From Mrakia gelida (lineage: Eukaryota; Basidiomycota; Tremellomycetes; Cystofilobasidiales; Mrakiaceae): a stretch of 64,000 bases of DNA. Made by a program: the position numbers and the translations under genes. The notes under the pieces were generated by a model. That model made no database searches. It was not told the origin of the DNA and worked only from the letters and a program-made list of their open reading frames with translations. The DNA is taken from the NCBI GenBank assembly GCA_024345305.1, contig BRON01000007.1:806001-870000 (forward strand). Direction: 5' to 3'. Positions 11,198-22,300 of the stretch are shown one piece after another; position 1 is the stretch's first letter; each line of letters begins with the position of its first letter.

Positions 11198-12740
11198 CTA
11201 CACCTCCTTCCTCTCCCACGCAGCTCTCCACTCCCTCCCATCCCCATCCAACAACCTCACCCCCTTCCCCTCCAACATCTTCGCCAATCCCCTCTTGGGC
11301 CTATACCCCTCATCAACCTCCTCCAACAACCTTCCCCACCCCCATCCCTTCTCGAACCTCACCGTCCTCAACAATGGGACCCGACCCTTCTCCAACTTCT
11401 CAAGCGCAGGAACGATGTTCTCGAGTGGATCCTGCCTCAGGTTGAAGCATTCGACTCCCGTCAGATCCGGTCGGACGACGATAGTTTCCAGAGTCGGGTT
11501 CCTCATTTTGACGACGGAGAGGAGGTGAACGTCGCTGACCGTGAGGGTTTGGAGGTTGGGGAAGGCGACGATGATGGCTGCGAGGCGTTGGAAGGAGTCG
11601 ATGGCGCGACGGTACTCTGGTTGAACGGAGTGGAAGGGTTGGAGGAACTGGAGTAGGGTGGAGGAGGAGCGGACGGCATGTAGGAGGTCGGTGCTGGAGA
11701 GGAGGAGGGAGGTGATGAAGGGACCTTGAGTCTTGAGAAAAGGAGCGAACGCTCTCGCGTCGTTTTGTCGTCCTCGGATCTCGAGCATCTTGAGGTTGGG
11801 TTTTGGTTCCTGAAGGACGAGTCCGAAGGTGTATCCGAGGGTGCAGATGATGTTGAGCTTCTCCAAAGAGGTGGGGAGATGGAGTTTGAGGCGTGCGTTG
11901 GGAGAGTCGGAGGGGTAGCGATCCATTTGGTGGATGCCTTGGAACTCGAGCTGGACGGTGAGTTCGCGAAGACCGGGAAGGGAGGTTCGGGAGGAGACCG
12001 AATGCGATGGAGAGGATTTAAGTGAGGGTAAGAATCTGGGTGGACGATGAGGGTACCAGCGATTCGGAGGGAGTCGAGACCGAAGCATTCCTCGACGTTG
12101 GGGATGTCGAGACGACGAAGGCGAACCATGGTTTTGAGTTTTCGGTCGAGACGAGGATCGACGTCGTAGTGGATGAGGTTCTCCGTTCTTCCGTTTGGGA
12201 TTGGCGAGACGTGAAGGACCTCGACGTGACGAGCGAGGTCGGGGGAGAGGTTGAGGGCGTTGATGAATTGGGAGAGGGAGACGCTTGAGGAGATCTTGGG
12301 GACGTGTCGGTAGTCAGTGTCGGGGTCCCAGTCGTAGACTTGAACATGTTCTCCTTCGACGAGGATCCAGCGAAAGAGGTACGGAGTGACGGCGAGCTGG
12401 TGGAACGAGAAGGTCGAGTGAGCGAGAGCGGAAGTAAGATGAGAGAAGCGGAGAGAAGAGGCAAGAACTGACCTCACACCTCCTCGAAACCAGCCTGAAC
12501 GCAGCCATGTCGCTGTAGGACTCCGTTACATATTCGTCGATGTCCTGCTCTGTGAGGTAGTCCTCGAAGGAATCCTGGTCGAAGAGCTCGGAAGCGATCT
12601 GGACGAGAAGCTCGTCGGGCAGCGTCGAGAAGCTGAGGTCGAAAGAGGAGCATTTGAGAGTCAGTTTCAGCTCCCGAAGCAGGATTCTCGCACTCCAGGA
12701 ATGCCGCTTGGTCTACTCACGAAGCCCTGACGGTGTTCAT
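11198..12740 (-). CDS. F-box protein with leucine-rich C-terminal half
   Basis: The start codon at 12740 opens a tiny first exon (MNTVRAS); after one intron the protein continues STLPDELLVQIASELF, then SDMAAFRLVSRRCE, the pattern of an F-box. F-box proteins bind Skp1 and recruit targets to SCF ubiquitin ligases. The rest has irregular leucine-rich stretches (RLRRLDIP, GLRELTVQLEF, FPNLQTLTVSD, NPTLETIVV), consistent with a degenerate LRR target-binding half. The target is unknown. Near 12010-12070 the reading frame changes from the one ending in HPDSYPHL to the one starting LPSLKSSP without a consensus intron between them. This may be a weak intron, a frameshift or an assembly error. The gene shares a short divergent promoter with LSm5. 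Confidence 0.7.
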
Positions 12741-12871
12741 ATCAAACCCAAAAGTCGAGGAAAAGAGCAGGAAGCGGTTGAAAGACGAACGAGCTCAGCC
12801 CACCTCTCCTTCCTTTTCGTTTCGAGCTCACGCTTCCCCCTTCCCTACCAACCAACTCGCTTCTCAACACG
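12741..12871. promoter_or_regulatory. 131-bp divergent promoter (F-box gene / LSm5)
   Basis: The start codons of the minus-strand F-box gene and the plus-strand LSm5 gene are only 131 bp apart, so the promoter must be shared or overlapping. The stretch before LSm5 is pyrimidine-rich; no TATA box is evident. Confidence 0.55.
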
Positions 12872-13603
12872 ATGGCTTCCCAAATTCTTCCTCTAGGTAC
12901 GTACGAACCCCCTCCCTACACTCTTCACCGCAGGAAGCTGATCTTCGCTTCTTCTTGGTTGCTACAGAGCTCATCGACCGATGCATCGGATCCAAGATCT
13001 GGGTCGTGATGTTCGTCCTTTCCCCTTCTCCCTCTCTTCCCTTCGAGCTCGAGCTGACTTCTTCCGTTTGTTCAACACAGGAAGGGAGATCGGGAGTTCG
13101 TTGGAACGTTGACTGGGTTCGACGACTACGTTAGTGAGTACAGAGAACGAGCTCAAAGGAGGAAGGAGACGTCGAGCTCTTCGTTTCCCTTCCCTTCGCT
13201 CGCTGGAGCTGACCTGGCGTTCGTTCGTTTCTTCTCGCAGACATGGTGCTCGAGGACGTGACCGAGTAGTGAGTCCTTGTTCTCGTCCTGTTCGCTCTCG
13301 TCGAGTCGAAGGAAGGCCGAAGGGAGCAGCACGAAGGAGTCTTCAAAGCTCAAGCTGACCTTTCCTCTCCTTCCTTCCCTGCCCCGTCTTCCCTCCTCTC
13401 CCCTAGCCACTCCACTCCGGAAGGACGAACCACCACCCACCTTAACCAGACTCTGCTTAACGGAAGCAATATCGCTATCGTGAGTTGCACCTTCTCGGCT
13501 TGGATGGGAGAGGGAGAGAGAGCTGATCTTCGACCCTTCTGCCCTCGTTCGTTCGTTCCCTCAGCTCGTTCCAGGAGGAGAGGGACCCGAGGCTTCGTCT
13601 TAG
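12872..13603 (+). CDS. LSM5: LSm5, U6 snRNA-associated Sm-like protein
   Basis: Six exons (12872-12896, 12968-13010, 13081-13133, 13241-13268, 13407-13479, 13565-13603) join in frame to an 86-residue protein, the usual LSm5 size. Sm1 and Sm2 blocks are clear: ELIDRCIGSKIWVVMKGD, REFVGTLTGFDDYVNMVLED, then HLNQTLLNGSNIAI and LVPGGEGPEAS. LSm5 is part of the LSm2-8 ring on the 3' end of U6 snRNA (splicing) and the LSm1-7 ring in mRNA decay. The intron starting at 13011 has a GTTCGT donor and splits the Met codon of WVVMK, which makes the splice certain. Near-identity over the whole length to known LSm5 makes the call very secure. Confidence 0.96.
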
Positions 13604-13943
13604 AACAAAGATTAAGAGTATCACGAATCAAGAATGACATGGACACGACTACCTGTAACTTCGGATGAGCTGGGAAGAGAGAGGAGAGGGCAAGAGGAGG
13701 AGGGAGGGAGGCGAACGACGAGCTCAACGGTGCTCGACCTCCCTCGTCTCGCCTTCGCCACCTTGGACGGTCTTTCATCAGTTCTGCTGCTCCTCAGTAT
13801 AACAGAGTATCTAGAGGTAGATCTCTTGTCGTCCACCCCTTCATATCTAGTTCCTTCTTCAGCGACCCTCTCCCTCCCCTTCCACACCCAAAACTGGTCC
13901 CTCTCCCTCTTTCCCTCCCTCCGTTCTTTCCCTCCCAACCACC

Positions 13944-14465
13944 ATGTTCACTCCCTCCACCACCCTCCCCTCCCCAACCCTCCGTCTCCACACCCTCTCC
14001 CTAACCCTCCAAGACCTCCGAACCCAACTCGCTCAAGCCCTCTCCCTCCCTCTCCCACCCCCACCTCCCCTCTCCAACTCGCTCTCCCCTGCCTCGTCCG
14101 TCTCCCCCTCCCTCTCCAACGAAGCCGAGGAGATCGATAGGCGAGCGAAGGAGATCGTCGATGAGCATATCAGACTGCTTCATGATTTGAACGAGACGAG
14201 GGATGCTGCTGAGGTGAGTGCGAAGGAACTGAAGGAAGGGAGGGAGGGAGGGAGGGAGAGGATGAGAACGAGAGCTGAGCTTCGTTTGGGTTTCGTTGAG
14301 CAGAGCTTGATCCAGAAGGTGCGTGCAGAGATCGCGATCAGCTGGAGGGTGGAGAGGAGCGGGAGCTGACTGGGATGTGGGTTTGGACGGGAGCAGTACT
14401 GCCTCATGACTCGACGAAGGGAGGAGGACGTGAGGGAGATGCTGGGACTGGAGAAGGGGGATTGA
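13944..14465 (+). CDS. Swi5/Sae3-family recombination mediator
   Basis: Three exons (13944-14213, 14304-14318, 14397-14465) give 117 residues. The conserved C-terminal part reads IVDEHIRLLHDLNETRDAAE, then SLIQKYCLMTRRREEDVREM and LGLEKGD, matching the Swi5 signature (a HIxLLHxYNExKD helix, then a GVTxxExxxxFGL-like end). Swi5 forms a coiled-coil complex with Sfr1 that helps Rad51/Dmc1 exchange DNA strands. The N-terminal 60 residues are Pro/Leu/Ser-rich and not conserved. The middle exon is only 15 nt (SLIQK) and is needed to keep the conserved helix in register. The start Met follows a long pyrimidine tract; no nearer in-frame Met precedes the conserved part. Confidence 0.82.
14235..14258 (+). 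repeat. Short (GGGA)n-type run inside a Swi5 intron
   Basis: Several GGGA units in a row lie in the first intron of the Swi5-like gene. It is a simple microsatellite-like tract. Confidence 0.7.
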
Positions 14466-14881
14466 GAGCTCGCTGTGGATCTTGAGGTGGATGGTGGTTG
14501 GTCGGGGGGTGGTATGCATGTAGTCGATTCTCTGTCTCGCTCTATCGTTTACTCGAGAAAGATCGAACCAGCGAACGAACGAGGGAGGAGGGCAAGTTTC
14601 CAAGCGCATACACCCTGACGCGTCTCTCTCTCTCTTGTTTCGTTTTGTTCTTCGCTTCGACAGGAACGAGATCGGGATGAGGTTGTAGTAAACGCGGTTG
14701 AATACGATTCGTTAAAGGTTGAAGAAAGTCTAGCAGCATGAGAACGTTATTGAGTTGAGAAAGTGCGAGGAGGAGGGGGAGGGGAAACCGAGTTGAGCGG
14801 AGTGAGGGGGTGGATGCGAGGTGAAACCAGAGAGAGAACTAAGCACTAGATAGAGATCGAGAAAAGGGTGGGTCCGATAAT

Positions 14882-16939
14882 TTAGAGGATCTGAACCTTG
14901 GGGAACTTGAACTGGGGGCCGATCTGTGTAGAGAAAGAGGGAGGGAGAAGACGCGTCGAACGAGAGTCAGCGTCGAGAAGCGCACGATTGGAGCCCGAGA
15001 GAGACCGAAAGAAAAAAGGTTGGCAAGACTAACCTGTCCAACGCAAATCTGTCCAAGCGAGTGTCCAGCCTCGATCGACTGAGTGAGAGTCTTTCCCTGA
15101 GCGAAAGCTCCGAGGAATCCTCCAGCGAAGGCGTCTCCAGCTCCGTTGGTGTCGACGATCTGGTCGTCGGCCATCTTGGTGACGGGGAAGGTCTTGGGGT
15201 TCTCCTCTCCGGCGTGAAGGTTTCCAGCGGCGTCGGTTGGGGAAGAGGAGGCGACGAGGGTGGAGGAAGCTCCCTGGGTGATGATGACCAGACGAGGTCG
15301 CGAAGCGTTCTGCTTGGGGAGGTTGGCGATGGCGGTGGCGACGGAGGCGGGGTCGGTGGCCTGCGAGAGCGGAATAGAGGAGAAGAGAGAGAGGGGTCAG
15401 GGTTGGGTCTAAAAGTTAAGGAAGAGACAAAGCGCGGGAGGAAAAAGAGAGAGGTGAACGAACGGAAAGACCGTGAGACTCAGCGTAGGCAGCGGCCTCG
15501 GACTCGTTTCCGATGACGATGTCACAGAAGGGGAGCATCTGGTCGACCTGAGCCTTGAAGAACTGGGGGATGAAAGGAGCGGAAAGGTTCATGGCGAAGG
15601 TCTGAAGGAAACAAATGAGAACGAGAGACGCGAAAGCGAGGTCAGCGGCGAGTTCGTTCGTTTTCTGCTTCTTCTTCGCTTCCGGACCTCCAACGACACC
15701 TTCGGTCGAAAAAAAGCGGTAGTGGCGAGTAGAACGCACCTTTCCAGACTCAGAAGCAGTCTTGGCCAACTCGAGGGCAGACTCGATACCGTGAGTGAGG
15801 AAGAAACCTCCGAGGTAGAAGAACTTGGCCTCCTCGATGAGAGCCTTGACCTCAGGGGTAGCGAGATGCGAAGGAGTGAAGGACTCGGCAGCTCGGAGGG
15901 TGGTGGTGAGGGATCTATGGCAGAACAACGTCGAATCGTCAGCGAACGAGCTCGAGGGGAGAGGAGGGGAGGGCTGAGGTTGAACTGACCGGTCGTGACC
16001 AGTGATGATAACGGCACAAGCTCCAGTCTTCTGTCCATCGAAGACCTGGTAAGCGGACTGGACTCCCTCCTAGTGAAACGCGAAGTCAAACGAAAAGACG
16101 AGCTCGTCAGCGACTGAAAGAGAAGGAAGCCTCGACACGTTCGTTCGACTGAACTGACCTTCTCGTTGGCAGCTCGGAGAGACTCAGCGAGGTCGTCCTT
16201 TCCGACGGCTCCGATGTAGGCGACGGATCCGGCGGGGAGGACGTACTGAAGCAGCGAACCAAAAAGGAAAGAGAAGGGGGACAGAAGGTGAGCTTTGAAG
16301 CTCGAAGGGGAAGGAGGAGGAGGGCTGGGGAAGGAAGGAGGGAAGTTGAACTCACGGCGGCTCCTCGAGCGGCGTTCTGAGCGGCTCCACCAGCGACGTA
16401 GGTGACAGGGTCTCGGGTGATGATCTCCTCGTAGCTGTAGGACGATGAAGAGAAAGAAGGAAGGCAAGGAGAAGGGGCAAGATGGGTCAGCTCAAAAAGT
16501 CGAGCTCGCTCGTTTCCTTTCGTCCTTCCCTCGAGGCGGAATCATAGCCAGATGAGTGAAGATGGGAACGTACAGGGGCCTGCGAAAGCGAGCATACGAG
16601 CGAAGAAAGCAAGGGGTCAGTCTCCGAGTCTGTATAGCTCTCTGACAGAGATTGAAAGCGAGACAGGAAGGAAGCGAGGGAAACGGAAGAAGCTGAAACT
16701 CACATGTGCTTCTCATCAGCGAGGATGGCATCGTTGGCCTTGAGATCGTACTTGGCGAGAAGATCCTCTCCCTTGGAGACCTGGATGTCGAGCTGTAGAG
16801 ATCAAAAGAGAAAGATCAAGGTCAGCTTGGGGAAAGAGGGACGAACGGTCTGGTCCGTGCTCGCTGAGGGCTGAGGAAGAGAGACGTTTGAGAAGGAACG
16901 AACGAGGGGGTTTCCCATGCAGACGAGAGTGATAGCCAT
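14882..16939 (-). CDS. ADO1: Adenosine kinase
   Basis: The spliced protein starts MAITLVCMGNPLLDIQVSKG and continues with GGAAQNAARGAAYVL, SVAYIGAVGKDDL, FYLGGFFLTHGIESALELA, LPFCDIVIGNESEA and the PfkB signature DTNGAGDAFAGGFLGAF, which holds the catalytic Asp. It ends IGPQFKFPKVQIL. Adenosine kinase phosphorylates adenosine to AMP and keeps the methyl cycle moving by removing the adenosine made from S-adenosylhomocysteine. Length and order fit fungal Ado1 throughout. There are about nine introns. The first (starting at 16903 on the minus strand) uses a GTTCGT donor; only that splice joins NPL to LDI. It lies downstream of PEX12 on the same strand. Confidence 0.95.
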
Positions 16940-17154
16940 TTTTGAGAAGAAGAAGGGTACGGTAGAAGGGTGAAGAAAGGGGAGAAGAGGAGAGGGAGAG
17001 GGTTGGAGAGGAAGGAAGGAAGGATGGAAACAGGTCGAGCTGATCTCGTTCGACTTTTCAGCGCGGGGACGGTGCTTGACGACGACGCGAAAAACATTGC
17101 AGAGGATGGCGAGTACTGCAGAACACATATATCGAGATCTTAAATAGATGGAGA

Positions 17155-18665
17155 TCAAATCAGTACCCTTCTCAACTCGTCCCTCCTCACTCCCATCCCA
17201 CTAACAGGACACTTCCCACCTGCTCCTCCCTCCTCCTCGCCCTTCTCGACCTCTCCTGAGATGCAGCTCCAGCAGTACACCCACCCACCACTCCCTCCCA
17301 CGGTAGCTCCCTTCCATTTGTCTCCGCATAGAGGACAGTCTCCCCATTCCTTGACGTTCTTGTCGAGCAAGGCCTGGCCTGTTTTCGAGGGCGCGACGCG
17401 TGGTGGAGGAGGGAGGAGAGGGTGGGCTTTGTTGCTGGGGGAGGAGGAGGAGCCGAGAGGGGAGAGCGAGAGGAGTTGGAAGGGTGAGGTGGGAGAGTGG
17501 TAGAACTCGAGGAACTTGAGGGAGAGGAGGAGGAGAGGGAGAATGGAGGGTGGCGAGGGGAGGTACGAGAGGAGGGTTGGTTTCGAGGGAGAGGAGGGTG
17601 GTGGGAGAGCAGATTCCTGACAAGCGAAGAACAGGGGGTTCAAGTCAGCGTATATACCGTCCTCGACTGTCCTGAGAGATCAGCTCACCATATCCTCCCG
17701 CGTAATCCTCCCAACCCTCATCCTCCCGCTCATCATCAACCAGCTCTCAAGATCCCACACCTCTGTCCGATCAAACAGATACGCGACGTTCCAGAACAGA
17801 CTCCCAACCTCCCACCCCGTGTTCACCCAAGGGTACAAGAGCAAGAACGTCTGCTTGAGTCGAGCGAGGACGCGACGGCGTCGTGAGGAGTTGGCCGAGG
17901 AAGAGGAGGAAGAATCCGGAGGGGGGAGAATGGACGAGTCGACTCCTCCGCCGAGGGAGAGGAACAGCTCGTGTAGTTTTAGGCGGAGGTAGGGGATGAG
18001 GACCTGGTGGAAGAGGGATCCCTGTCAGAGATGGAAGAAGGGAGAGGGATGGGAGAAGAGAGAGCAGGGACGAACGAGCTGGATCAAGCTCAACCGGATA
18101 TCCCTCTTCTTCAACCCGGTACGAGAAGAGAACCCTCCTTCGAAAGCATCCCTACGAGGAGTCTTGAGAGGTGGGATTCGACGTCTCCGGAGGCCGTAGA
18201 AGTATTCCGAGAAGGATGCGTCTGAGAGGAAGACGAGGGGAAGGGAGGGGAAAGGTGAGCTTCGACGAAGATGGTTGAGCTCGAGCAGAGGATGTGAGGA
18301 GGGACTGACGATGGTGCTTGAGATGATACCGCTCTACGACGAGCATGAGAAGGGCATAGAACTCCTCGTGTCTGTTTACGATGGGGATGAGGTAGCGTGG
18401 GTAGCTGTGGGCCATCACCTGAGGGAGGAAAGAGAGGGAGGGGAGGAGAGGGAAGGGAGGAGAGCATGTCAGCTCCGGCTATCGTTCCTTCTCTCCCAGC
18501 ACCTCTTTCTCCTATTCTTGAGACGTCTACGGTAGAGAAGATACTGACGTTCATCACATATCGCACAGCCGGTTGGAGGAGACCTCTTAGCTGATCTTGA
18601 GCGAGGAGTTCAAAGAGGGAGGGACGATCTGGTGAGGTCGCGAACGACGAGGTGGCGAGCTCCAT
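17155..18665 (-). CDS. PEX12: Peroxisome biogenesis factor 12 (RING peroxin)
   Basis: The start codon at 18665 gives MELATSSFA, then DRPSLFELLAQDQLRGLL, the PEX12 N-terminal signature. Membrane-proximal segments follow: SYPRYLIPIVNRHEEFYALL, LVVERYHLKHH, LKQTFLLLYPWVNTGWEV and LFWNVAYLFDRTEVW. The C-terminal RING-like domain reads CPLC-(x)n-YCWSC-(x)n-CPVSG and ends RRDELRRVLI. PEX12 sits in the peroxisomal membrane with PEX2 and PEX10 as the ubiquitin ligase that recycles the PEX5 import receptor. As in other PEX12 proteins, the RING lacks some zinc ligands. Several introns interrupt the N-terminal half. The gene diverges from the first WSC-GH71 gene. Confidence 0.9.
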
Positions 18666-19365
18666 TCAGTTCCACTTGGAGTCCGAGTTGAGTTCGAGAT
18701 CGGCTGAGATGGATACCGAAGGGTTTGTTGGACTGCAAGGAAGAGGTCTAGGCTTTCGTGCTTGAAGCTGGGGGTGGACGTTGGACGTGAAACGAGCTTC
18801 CAAAATCAGCCCCTTCTCCAGCCTCTTGCCCTTCCTTCGGTTCCCTCGTTTGTCCCCTTTCGTCCTCTTCCCTCCCAACCACCACGACCTCTCAGCTCAA
18901 CAACTCATTCCTTGACTTCTTCCTCCTTGTACAGACTCGTCTATAGTTGGACCGACTGGAGGCAACGGTCAGGGGAAGGGAAGATTCTCGGAGGGAGCTG
19001 AAGAGGCGTCGAGCTCAACAGACTTGTCCCTCTCGAGCTCGCTCCCCCATGTCTCACGATCTCCCCTTGATGTTGGCTCTCTGGAATCAAGAGACCGAGC
19101 GCGAAGATAGATACAACGCCTCCCTCCCTCGAGGCTTTCCAGGATTTCCATCCTCCCAACTCCCACCTTCTCTCTTCTCGTTCCAAAAAGAAGAAGCTCG
19201 CTTGGGTAGCTCTCGACGACCTCCCCTCCCTTCCTTCTCCACTCCTCTCTCACTCCTCCAGCGATACCCAGCACCCTATACCCTCCCTCAGCCACTCTCA
19301 AGTATCCGAATCCCTCCACTCAAGCTACCCCGACAACCTCAGCTTCCCTCGCATCCTCTCAAAAC
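18666..19365. promoter_or_regulatory. 700-bp divergent intergenic region (PEX12 / first WSC-GH71)
   Basis: Both flanking genes start here, facing away from each other. Pyrimidine-rich tracts lie in the 150 bp before the WSC-GH71 start. No further gene is supported; the open frame on the plus strand from about 18947 has no family features and runs into the start region. Confidence 0.5.
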
Positions 19366-22300
19366 ATGTTCGCCTCGCCCACCTCCTCCTCGTCGCGGTC
19401 GACCTCCCTCCTCCTCCCTTTCATCCTTCTCCTCGCCCTCTTCACTCCTCAGCTCGTACAAGCTCGACAGACCCCCCAGCGGCCTGTCCTCAGGTCCGTC
19501 GACCATCAGCTTGACCGGCGAGCTTCTGCTTGGGTATCAAAGGGATGCTACACCGATTTCTCGACTCGCGTCCTCTCCAGCTACTTTTGGGACGACGCTG
19601 CCATGACCGCCGAGAGATGCACAGCCAAGTGCTCGTCTCTAGGATACACACTCGCGGGATTGGAGTACTCCAGTGAGTCTCGAGAAGGAGGGTCGGAGGG
19701 AGTTTGGATCGACGCTGACCGACATCGATTGCTCTTTGTTCTCCCTCCCTTGTTCTCTCAGCTCAGTGCATGTGCAGCTCCGCCCTCGCAACTACTTCGA
19801 GCGCCGTAGCTGCTTCTGAGTGCTCTATGACTTGCGCTGGTGAGTCGTCTCCTCAATCTGTCGCGTCGCAACCTCGCGAGTCTCGGCTGATTCTCGTTCT
19901 CAACCCTCGTCGCGAGCAGGAGCCTCTTCGACGTCTTGCGGAGGACCTTACCGCCTCAACCTCTACTCCTTCGAGCCTGTGAGTCTACCGAACTTCTTCG
20001 CCTCCTCGCTTCCGACCAGTTCTCTGACCTCTTCTCCTGTTCCTCTCGCCAGGTAACCGTGAGTCCCCAAACCCAACTCCTCTCCTTCCTCGAAGCTCGG
20101 TCCTCGACGCGGTTTTCGCTTCGGACTCGCAGCTGATCTCGTAGCCCCCTTTTCTTCGAGCTTCACAGACGGCGATCGCTCAAACTTGGGTTGCCAAAGG
20201 GTGCTATTCGGACTCAGCGTCGCCTCGAACTCTCCCTTCCAACGTCTTCGAATCGAGTGCGATGACAGGAGCTCTTTGCAAGGCTACTTGTCAAACTGCT
20301 GGGTATGTAGCGTCAGGTCCGTCAAAAGAAATCTCTGCTGATCTTCCTTCCACTCTTCCGACAGATACACCTACGCCGGAACGCAGTACTCAACCCAATG
20401 TGAGTTTCGAGACGCGTCGCGACTTCGTCCTATGATCTTCCTCTCTGACCTTTGCGTCTTCGGTCCCTTTCGTGCTCTTCCACAGGCTGGTGCGCCAGCG
20501 CCATGGATCCCAAGGGAACCCTTCAACCTTCGAGCTCCTGCAACTCCGTCTGCTCAGGTGAGAGATCCCGCGCTCCTCTCCTCGTCTTCGTTCGTCCTCG
20601 AGGAAGCTCATCTCTCTCCTCACTTTCTCTTCGCTCTAGGATCTAGTACGGAATACTGCGGAGGAGGCTACCTGCTCTCGGTCTATCAGCTCGTCTCCTC
20701 CGTGGCTTCAACGACTTCGTCAACTTCCATCGTCCCTTCGACCTCTTCGACGTCCCTTCGATCTTCCACCTCGATCTCTTCGACAACTTCGTCCTCGTCG
20801 GCCATTCCCAGCTCATCCTCAGCCTCCTCGTCTGCTTCTTCGACGAAATCCAGCACCTCGAGCTCCTCGTCGGTTTCTTCCACCTCGAGCTCTTCGTCGA
20901 CGCGATCCAGCTCCTCCTCGAGCGTCTCCTCGGCCACCCCTTCCTCGCAGTCAGGCAGCTCATCTTCCAAGTCTTCGAGCTCGAGCTTGGTACCATCTAC
21001 TACCTCGGTGAGTCTTTCAGTCTGCGTCGCCCCGTCTCTTCTCGTTCTGACCCGTCGTCTCGCCCACTTCGCTTGCAGTCTCAAAGCAGCGCGACTTCCT
21101 CTTCGTCTTCGGCGACCTCTTCTGCGGCTTCCACAACAAGCTTGGTGAGCGATTCTTCTCTATCAGATGGATTGAATCGCACTGACAAACCTTCTCTTCT
21201 CAACAGACTGCTGGATCATGGGCTTACTCGGGCTGCTACCTCGACGCCAGCGTTCGAACTCTTCCCTGCTACACCTTCACCTCAACAACCTCGATGACCA
21301 TCGATTCCTGCCAGGTCGGGTGTTTGTCGAGAGGCTATGTCTTTGCTGGGCTCGAAGCCGCGTCCGAGGTGAGTCCTCGACGATCTTCTTCCCCTTTGAC
21401 TTCGACCCGACCCCGAGCCGTCCTCCTGACGTTTCTTCTTCCCTCTCAGTGCTGGTGTGATTCGACCATCGCTTCCTCAGGCACGCTTCGTCCCGACGTT
21501 GAATGTGCAGCTATCTGCACCGGAAACAAGTCGAGTTATTGCGGAGGGAACTGGAGGCTCTCGCTCTTCAAGTACACTTCCGTACGTCTTTCTCTCGCTC
21601 GGACGATGAAGAGGAGATGCTAACCTTTATCCTTTCCTCGAATTCGCAGTCCGGAGCCTCTCTCACGCCTTCAGCGACGACAACGACAACGACAACGACA
21701 GTGAGTCCCAGACCCTCAGTTGAGACGCGTCGAACGAACGAGCTCACCTCTTCTCTTTCTCATCGCAGACCAGCACCACCTCTTCCACCACCTCTTCTTC
21801 CGTCAAGTCCAGCACCACCATCAGCTCGACCTCTTCATCTGCTCTCGTCACCACCACCACTACTACCGCGTTTGTCCCCGCCGCTACGACCTCAGGAAAG
21901 GCGGTCTACGCTCACTTCATGATGGTGAGATTCGAGTCGTCGCTCATCAATCATTCGTCTTCTTCTCGTCGATCTGACTCATCTTTCCTCTTCCCTTACT
22001 CCCACCAGGGAAACACCTACTCCTACACCGCCGCTACATGGCTCTCCGAGATCAAGCTCGCCTCCGCCGGAGGTGTCGATGGGTTCGCGCTCAACATCGG
22101 AACCGACTCGTGGCAGTTGACTGGACTCGATCTCGCCTACGCCGCTGCCGCCTCAAGTGGAACTGGATTCAAGCTCTTCCTTAGTCTCGACATGACTGTC
22201 TTCGGTTGCTCTTCGTATGGTCAAGCGGATCAGCTCAAGAGCCTCGTTACAAGATACGCCGGTCACCCGAATCAAGCGAAGTACGCATCGAAGGTGCTCG

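Noticed and set aside
15589..16467. 292-codon minus-strand frame in adenosine kinase
   Set aside because: It reads through introns and the wrong frame of the kinase exons; the spliced kinase explains the region.
18947..19606. 219-codon plus-strand frame before the first WSC-GH71 gene
   Set aside because: It lies in the promoter and then reads the signal-peptide exon in the wrong frame.
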